Assembly: GCA_947044365.1 (NCBI GenBank)
Contig: OX345651.1
Coordinates: 2,967,926-3,031,925, forward strand
Reading direction: 5' to 3'
DNA: 64,000 nt
From: Petrosia ficiformis
Lineage: Eukaryota; Porifera; Demospongiae; Haplosclerida; Petrosiidae
Below, in pieces: positions 57,145 through 64,000 of this stretch (positions within the stretch are counted from its first letter, which is position 1; every line of letters starts with the position of its first letter). Made by a program: the position numbers and the translations under genes. A model generated the notes under the pieces. The model worked only from the letters and a program-made list of their open reading frames with translations, searched no databases and was not told where the DNA came from.

Positions 57145-57666
57145 TCATTTCACTTTTCCACCGCAACCACGAATACACCCCTTGTGAAGAGGAGCATGAA
57201 GATCCAAATCTGGAAAATAGGCCAATAGTGTATATGTATTGGTCTGGAAATTGGCTTCCACAAAAATATGATAGCACTTCAGGTGTTCCTCTGGGAATGT
57301 CACAACCTATGTATGTATGAAACAAAAATACATTTCATTTTGTACTGCTTTGTGCAAACATGCATGAATAAAAGAAATGGAGTAGTAAAACGATACCTTA
57401 ACGTAGTAGTAATATCATACCTTAATGATATAATCAGCCTCAATCAATTGAGGTCCAATTCCTGCTTGAGGAGGAAAATAAGGAGACTGGCGATATGTGA
57501 GAGCTCTATATATCTCAAATTTCATCCCAACCTTCTCTTCAAGAGTAGATCTCACCTAAGAACAGTTTAGAATAAGAATGTATTTTTTAAAAATTCTTTA
57601 ACATACTTTGTCAGCTATATCTTGTATAGATTTATCAGCAGGAAGCAAAGGACCAAATTCAGCCAT
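57145..57666 (-). CDS. Stefin (cystatin B-like) gene, copy B of 30,253-30,774, 118 aa
   Basis: Exons 57,607-57,666, 57,421-57,555 and 57,145-57,306, at a constant offset of 26,892 bp from copy A. I saw no coding difference. Same altered loop and basic Cys tail. Expression from identical copies could not be told apart by protein. Confidence 0.83.
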
Positions 57667-57899
57667 TACTTCTTCACAATTCTATTTTCTGGAAAAGTAT
57701 CAATTATTACACTTTAGTCTATTTGGAGAGACACTCTCCTTATATACTCATTTGCAACCACAAGTGGGTGTGAAGTGCTAGATGACATCATATGTGAGTT
57801 TGTGTATGTATGTATGTATGTAGGTATGTATGTATTTATGCATGTATGTACAACCTATGTTACCTCTATGGTAATGATCTCACAGGTATAACTTAATTA

Positions 57900-60800
57900 T
57901 GTCATTCTGATTAGAGTTCTTAGAATTTGTGAATCCTAAAAACTTATTGCAAATGTTATAAAGGTATAAATTTTTGCGGGTTTACAAACCTTTTTGATGG
58001 CCAGATACAATTACATGTACTTTAGTATAAATTATACTAAATACTACACATGAAATATGAGCTAACTAAATATAGCTAACTAAAACAATACTAGAATGAA
58101 TCTACATAGATTTCTGTGACAACTGAAACCCTTACAACTACTCTAGGTAGTGATGTATAACTTCATTAGGTAATTTACCATTTATAGTCATTGATAAAGC
58201 TTTTTTAGAATGAACCCGCATTGACTATGACTTTGATGATAGCCTATTTAACATACTACCCACCCTAAACTTCCTAACGTTTTCTGAATATATTAAACAA
58301 CCTGAGCCTGTACAGTTGATGCTTTGTGGCTAAACTATTCATATGCTGTAGATGTAATCTCCTATGCATATGTATTTATGAAAATAGACAAGCATCCAAC
58401 TACTTATACATGTCCATACTACATATATGTACATGTAAATAAACATGTAGATTGTATACATCTGACATGGTACACAGACGAGCATCCAATTACTGATACA
58501 TGTCCGTATTACATGTATATGTATTTTTTTTTTGAATCACGAACATTAGTGATTAGTTCAAAATTCTTTAACTGTTGAGTCGCCTTTTTGCAGATTTGTA
58601 ATTAAACCCTATATCCCTATTTACCAAATAAGGAAAATACCTTATGTTATAGGATAATAACTAATTATGAACATTGTCCCTTTGCCTTGCCACTAAAACA
58701 ACTACTATACCTCCCTTTGACCTTTATATTATGTATAATATTCATGTAATCTATTATTAATAATAATTATATTTATAATAATTATGATATTGTTATTTTT
58801 GTGATGTCTCTATGCTCTATCCTTTTTCTTTCATATTCCACAGGTATTACTGTTTAACTGCTGCTGCTGTGAGTTATATATATGTATACTCACATATACA
58901 ACTCCTATACCACATGCTCTTATTGATACTATTATATTTACAAGCACTACTGAAATGTGTAGAATTCATACAGAAGATTGTCTATGCTTGAAGTTCTTTG
59001 AAAATAGTTTTTCGAGGCAGTGAACACACCACAACTATCCACATTATCACAGAGTAATTATACAGGTATATATAGTGACTATAACACGTTACCATTCTAA
59101 CTAAAGCATCCACATGTCATGCACCACATATAATTATACATATATATTATAGTTAACTACATGTATATCTCAGTGTATATGAAGGTGGTCATTCTTATCA
59201 TCACATACTTAAACAACACTAGTACATGTATATGTATATCTTTACTTTCAAGATTTTATTAACTTTGTAAATGTAAATAGTAGTAATGAAATATTATGCA
59301 CGAATAATAATATAAAAAATATATTGTATATAATGTATTCTTTCATGTATAAACACATGTATATAGCTTGCTTTTCTTTGCTCTTCCTTTTCTTTCATTT
59401 TTATTCCATTTTGGAGACTTGTTCCCTGACATAATTACCACCACTATGGGTGTCTGTTTCCGATATTTAATTTAGAAACAAAATTTGTGTATTATGTAAG
59501 TATAGCATTGTTCATATTCTGTTATTCAAGACATCTCAACAGTACTAATCACTGAAGTTCGCAATCCAAAATCTTCTCATAGCTTATTTGGAATACTGAA
59601 TTATGCAAAGACTTAGCAAGGAGGTGTATAGAGACTATTATATCATGAATTATGTCTTTTATGTAAAGATATATATGTATACATGTGCATGTACATTTGA
59701 AAACACATGTACATGTAGCATGGAGATGTATCAGTAATTGAAAGCTTGTCTACTTACTATGTTCGATGTATATGAACACAATCTACACGTCTATTTACAT
59801 GTACATTATGTATTATGGATGTGTATCTTGTCTATTTTCATAAATACATATATATGCACAGGAGCTTACATGTACATCTATAGCGTAAAACCACGAAGGA
59901 GCATCAAATGTATATTTCTGATTGTTTATTCAGAAACCTTACCATATTAGGTGGGTAGTATACCAAGTAGGCTATCATCAAAGTCATAGTCAATGTGGTT
60001 CATTCCAATATAATTATAATTATAATTAATTATGAATGGTAAATTACCTAATGAAGTTATAGATCACTACCTAAGCTTCTTCCAAGAACCTTGCCATACT
60101 ACTATATTCATTTAAAATATGAATTTTCATACTATAGCAGCATTATTATGTATAGATCAAAGAAGTGCCAGAGTAGTTGTAAGGGTTTCAGTTGTCACAG
60201 ACGTCTGTGTAAACTCATTCTAAGACATTGATACTGAATTATAAAAATACACAGCAAGGAGGTATATGGACACTACGATGTCATGAGTTATGTCTTTCAT
60301 AATAGATGTGTATGTACAAATGTGCATGTAGTATGGACATGTATCAGCAATTGGATGCTTGTAAATGTACTATGACAGATGTATACACAATCTACACATT
60401 TATTTACATGTACATATAGATATACATTCAGCATAAGTAGTTAGGTGCTTGTCTGTATGCATATATTAATACATATGCACATGAGCTTACATGTGCAGCA
60501 TATGAATAGTGAAGCCACAAAGAAGCATTAACTGCTTACCTTACCATATTAAAACGTTTAGGTGGGCAAGCATGTATATAATCTATTATACACGCCTAAA
60601 ATTAGTACAGATCTACACTGTAAAAATAGAATTGTTAAAATAACAAATTTATTTGTTAGTACAGTTGCAAGGATGCAAAGTATAATTTAGTTAGTCATAC
60701 AAGATGTTATGACTGCATGATAACGTACTTATACCAATTATAATCAAATATCATGTCTAATATCTGCACAAAAAAGGTTTGGAAACCTAATTTAAAATAT

Positions 60801-61000
60801 TTATTTTGCTTATTATTAACTTTAAAACAGAAAGGTTTAAGCAAAAGCCTGTTTGTTACTTTTGATCCTTGCATGATTTGACATCTGCTGGTGGTAGTAT
60901 TTTCAAAGTGCTAACGTTCATAGGTTCTCTGGAATTTTGCTGACAGACAGACACTATGATTACAGTAGCCTCCGCTCCGTTTATGCGGGCGAGGATTAAT
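57900..61000. other. Gene-free palindrome arm, copy B
   Basis: Equivalent of 31,000-34,100, with scattered substitutions only (for example around 60,255-60,280). No genes. Confidence 0.65.
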
Positions 61001-61033
61001 TATAATTCAAGAAACCAAAACTGTGAAGAAGTG

Positions 61034-61281
61034 ATGGCTTGTGACTGGGGTCCTTTGTGTCCTGCTAATGAAATTATACAAGATATAGCTGACAAGGTAA
61101 AAAATTTAAAAAGAAGACATTCTTATTATTAACTGTCCTTAGGTAAAATATACTCTTGAAAAAAGGGTTGGGAGGAAATTTGAGATATATAAAGCTCTCA
61201 CATATCGCCAGTCTCTTTATTTTCTTCCTGGAATAGGAATTGGACCTTATATAACTGATTGAGGCTGATTATCTCATTAAG
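61034..61281 (+). pseudogene. Stefin pseudogene exons 1-2, copy B
   Basis: Exon 1 61,034-61,096 and exon 2 61,143-61,281. One TA unit shorter than copy A (ggaccttatataactgattga), so the frame shifts and meets TGA instead of the TAA of copy A. No exon 3 on this strand. Confidence 0.8.
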
Positions 61282-62390
61282 GTATGATACTACTTGTATA
61301 GCTGCACTCATCATTTGTACTACTTCATTTGTTTTATTTATGTGTGTTTGCTAATGAAAATAGCTAGAAAAGTTGAATGTTTTTTGGGAGCCGTTTACCC
61401 TAAATATCGCAGAATTTTAAAAGGGGGATGTCCCTCTGTTAATGGATTCAAAGGGGGTGCAGCCCAATCACTACCCACGCAATGTTGGGATTCAGTAATC
61501 CATCTTCCATTAAATATATCTCCTGTCACATATATATGTGTATTTTAATATTTAAAAAATTTGAAATTTTGAAGGTTGTCAACTTGCAACATTTTAATGC
61601 CAATTTCATTTTTGGAATGAATCCTGAAGTTTTAGCATGAGAGGAAAGCAAAATAGCCAAAATTGACTTTAAAAAGTAAACTTTAGTATTCATCATAGAT
61701 GAGAACGTGTCTACAATTTGGAATAAAACCATATTTGCATAGCAATTATAGTTGAAGCTAATTTAATAATATCGAAATAACAGTGTAGTTAATTACGATT
61801 AATTTGTATTTTATTTTCTTTAAATTAATAGTTTTACACTGAATTCCTGGTACATGGTATGATGACACTTGCTACCTTTCTTGGAAACCAGTAAACACTT
61901 TAAAACAGCAAATAGGAGTGCATAGGGACATGTTAAAGGTGTTAAATTTTATTTTAATCAAAACATCAGTCAAAAGAGTTTGCATAAAACATTTCTCCAA
62001 CTAAAGCTATTTCATCACTTGATTGTAATTCCTTGCTTGTTCATGCATTCGAATATAAATTTCCTTTCTCTAGGCCAGAAGTCCAGGGATGCTTCATCAC
62101 ATAGCTAAATCATTGTATTATATGATACACTCTAGGCCGTTTTGTTTCAGGGAGGATTGTGGTTGTGTTACTATTTATAGTAATGAATGGATGCATGGAG
62201 AAACTGCCTGTCATTAAATGTAGTTAATTATTAAAATAATTATGCTAATTACGTCTTGTGTCTTTCTGGTATATAATAATTAGTCTATTATTAATTAATA
62301 AAACAAAACCTCAAACAAGTCATCCCTAAAGATGAAAAATAACATGAAGTATATAAAAATAAATCCAGTAATAAATATCTAATACTAATG

Positions 62391-62702
62391 TCATTTCACT
62401 TTTCCAGCACTATCAAGAACATAAAATGTTTCAATAGGTGCTTGATGATCTAAATCTGGATAGTAGGCCAATAGTGTATATGTTAAATTTGACTTCAAGA
62501 GCAATATGATAGCTCTGTGCCTTTGGTACTGTCTCAACCTATGTATACATGAAACAAAAATATATTTTCGTTGTTCATATTGTTACATGAATTTGAATAG
62601 CTTTGTGTAAACATGCATGAATTAAAGAAATGAAGTAGTACAAATAGTGACTGCAGGTATACAAGTAATATCGTACCTTAATGAGATAATTAATCTCAAT
62701 CT
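62391..62702 (-). pseudogene. Stefin pseudogene exon 3 plus end of exon 2, copy B
   Basis: Equivalent of 35,501-35,812 with the same net 8-bp deletion. Here exon 3 begins gttgag (Val-Glu), the family consensus, while copy A has cttgag. Confidence 0.75.
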
Positions 62703-64000
62703 ATATGTACATGTAAATAAATGTGTAGATTGTGTATACATCTGTCATAGTACATTTACAAGCATCCAATTACTGATACATGTCCATATACTACATGCAC
62801 ATTTGTACATACACATCTATTATGAAAGACATAACTCATGACATCGTAATCTCTATATACCCCTTTGCTGTGTGTTTTTATAATTCAGTATCAATTTCTT
62901 AGAATGAGTTTACACAGACTTCTGTGACAACTGAAACCCTTACAACTACTCTGGCACTTCTTTGATCTATACATAATAATGCTGCTATAGTATGAAAATT
63001 CATAATTTAAATGATATGGCATTAATATAGTAGTATAGCAAGCTTCTTGGAAGAAGCATAAGTAGTGATGTATAACTTCATTAGGTAATTTATCATTTAT
63101 AGTCAATAATAATATTGATAAAGCTTTCTTAGAATGAACCCACATTGACTATGACTTTGATGATAGCCTACTTGACATACTATAGCATAGACAATAGACA
63201 ATCTCCTGTATGAATCCTACAAATTTCAGTAGTGCTTGTAAATATAATAGTATCAATAAGAGCATGTGGTATAGGAGTTGTATATGTGAGTATACATATA
63301 TATAACTCACAGCAGCAGCAGCTAAACAGTAATACCTGTGGAATATGAAAGAAAAAGGATAGAGCATAGAGACATCACAAAAATAACAATATCATAATTA
63401 TTATAAATAATTATAATTATTATTAATAATAGAATACATGAATATTATACATAATATTATATAATATAAAGGTCAAAGGGAGGTATAGTAGTTGTTTTAG
63501 TGGCAAGGCAAAGGGACAATGTTCATAATTAGTTATTATCCTATAACATAAGGTATTTTCCTTATTTGGTAAATAGGGATATAGGGTTTAATTACAAATC
63601 TGCAAAAAGGCGACTCAACAGTTAAAGAATTTTGAACTAATCACTAATGTTCGTGATTCAAAAAAAAAAACATATACATGTAATACGGACATGTATCAGT
63701 AATTGGATGCTCGTCTGTGTACCATGTCAGATGTATACAATCTACATGTTTATTTACATGTACATATATGTAGTATGGACATGTATAAGTAGTTGGATGC
63801 TTGTCTATTTTCATAAATACATATGCATAGGAGATTACATCTACAGCATATGAATAGTTTAGCCACAAAGCATCAACTGTACAGGCTCAGGTTGTTTAAT
63901 ATATTCAGAAAACGTTAGGAAGTTTAGGGTGGGTAGTATGTTAAATAGGCTATCATCAAAGTCATAGTCAATGCGGGTTCATTCTAAAAAAGCTTTATCA

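Larger units (their letters stand above)
45088..64000. repeat. Segmental duplication, copy B (with four extra insertions)
   Basis: Same order and orientation as 24,075-37,110. It is expanded by a TTAA MITE (46,516), a 7-bp-duplication transposon (47,586), a nested 9-bp-duplication MITE (50,453) and a Ty3/gypsy remnant (51,957-55,767). It has lost the counterpart of about 27,590-28,817. It starts inside the TM-protein gene, with no run of N at the junction. Confidence 0.93.
56371..64000. repeat. Large inverted repeat, copy B (right arm cut by the window edge)
   Basis: Equivalent of 29,479-37,110. The left arm and centre are complete; the right arm is followed up to the equivalent of 37,110. 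Confidence 0.85.

Noticed and set aside
1..64000. tRNA, rRNA or bacterial operon content
   Set aside because: I saw no tRNA-like cloverleaf, rRNA motif or Shine-Dalgarno-led gene series; all convincing genes have spliceosomal introns or metazoan or transposon domains.

Overview
The window is AT-rich eukaryotic DNA with short phase-conserved introns, dense MITE-type transposons, microsatellites and long inverted and direct repeats. Several contents suggest a demosponge, most plausibly Amphimedon queenslandica or a close relative: a secreted beta-helix/multi-TM receptor-like protein of a type I associate with sponges and cnidarians, SWIM-YqaJ and integrase-core pseudogenes, and compact genes. 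The organism is an inference; no marker gene here proves it.

Layout. 1-336 is the 5' part of an NNMT/PNMT-like methyltransferase gene (minus strand), with a clean hAT MITE just upstream of its ATG. 1,080-6,300 is a transposon graveyard: integrase-core pseudogene, palindromic MITE, SWIM-YqaJ pseudogene, tandem repeats. 6,575-8,343 holds a divergent pair of intact three-exon stefin (cystatin B-like) genes. 8,595-10,130 is a dead LINE, and 11,370-12,290 holds two decayed stefin copies. 12,707-19,125 is a nine-exon gene for a putative RWD-RWD-RING protein of 334 aa whose introns carry MITEs and an antisense pogo/Tigger-like transposase remnant. 21,369-25,124 is an intact single-exon gene for a large secreted-ectodomain, multi-TM protein. 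27,639-29,257 is a fragment of an Ig/FN3 adhesion-type gene.

From about 24,075 to at least 37,110 the sequence is repeated in the same orientation from about 45,088 to the window end. This is a segmental duplication (or a retained second haplotype). The second copy has extra insertions whose empty sites survive in the first copy: a TTAA-flanked MITE, a 2.1-kb transposon with 7-bp target duplication, a MITE with 9-bp target duplication nested in a larger element that carries a RecQ-helicase fragment, and a 5'-truncated Ty3/gypsy retrotransposon. Inside the duplicated block is a large inverted repeat with one intact stefin gene on each arm and two stefin pseudogenes between them. A second palindrome (39,290-42,780) separates the duplicated blocks.

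The main biological theme is a local expansion of stefin-like genes: twelve loci, of which five look intact, one is 3'-truncated and six are broken. They keep the intron positions and phases of human CSTB but replace the inhibitory QVVAG loop with a longer, variable segment. Repeats and inversions appear to be the engine that multiplies and breaks these copies.
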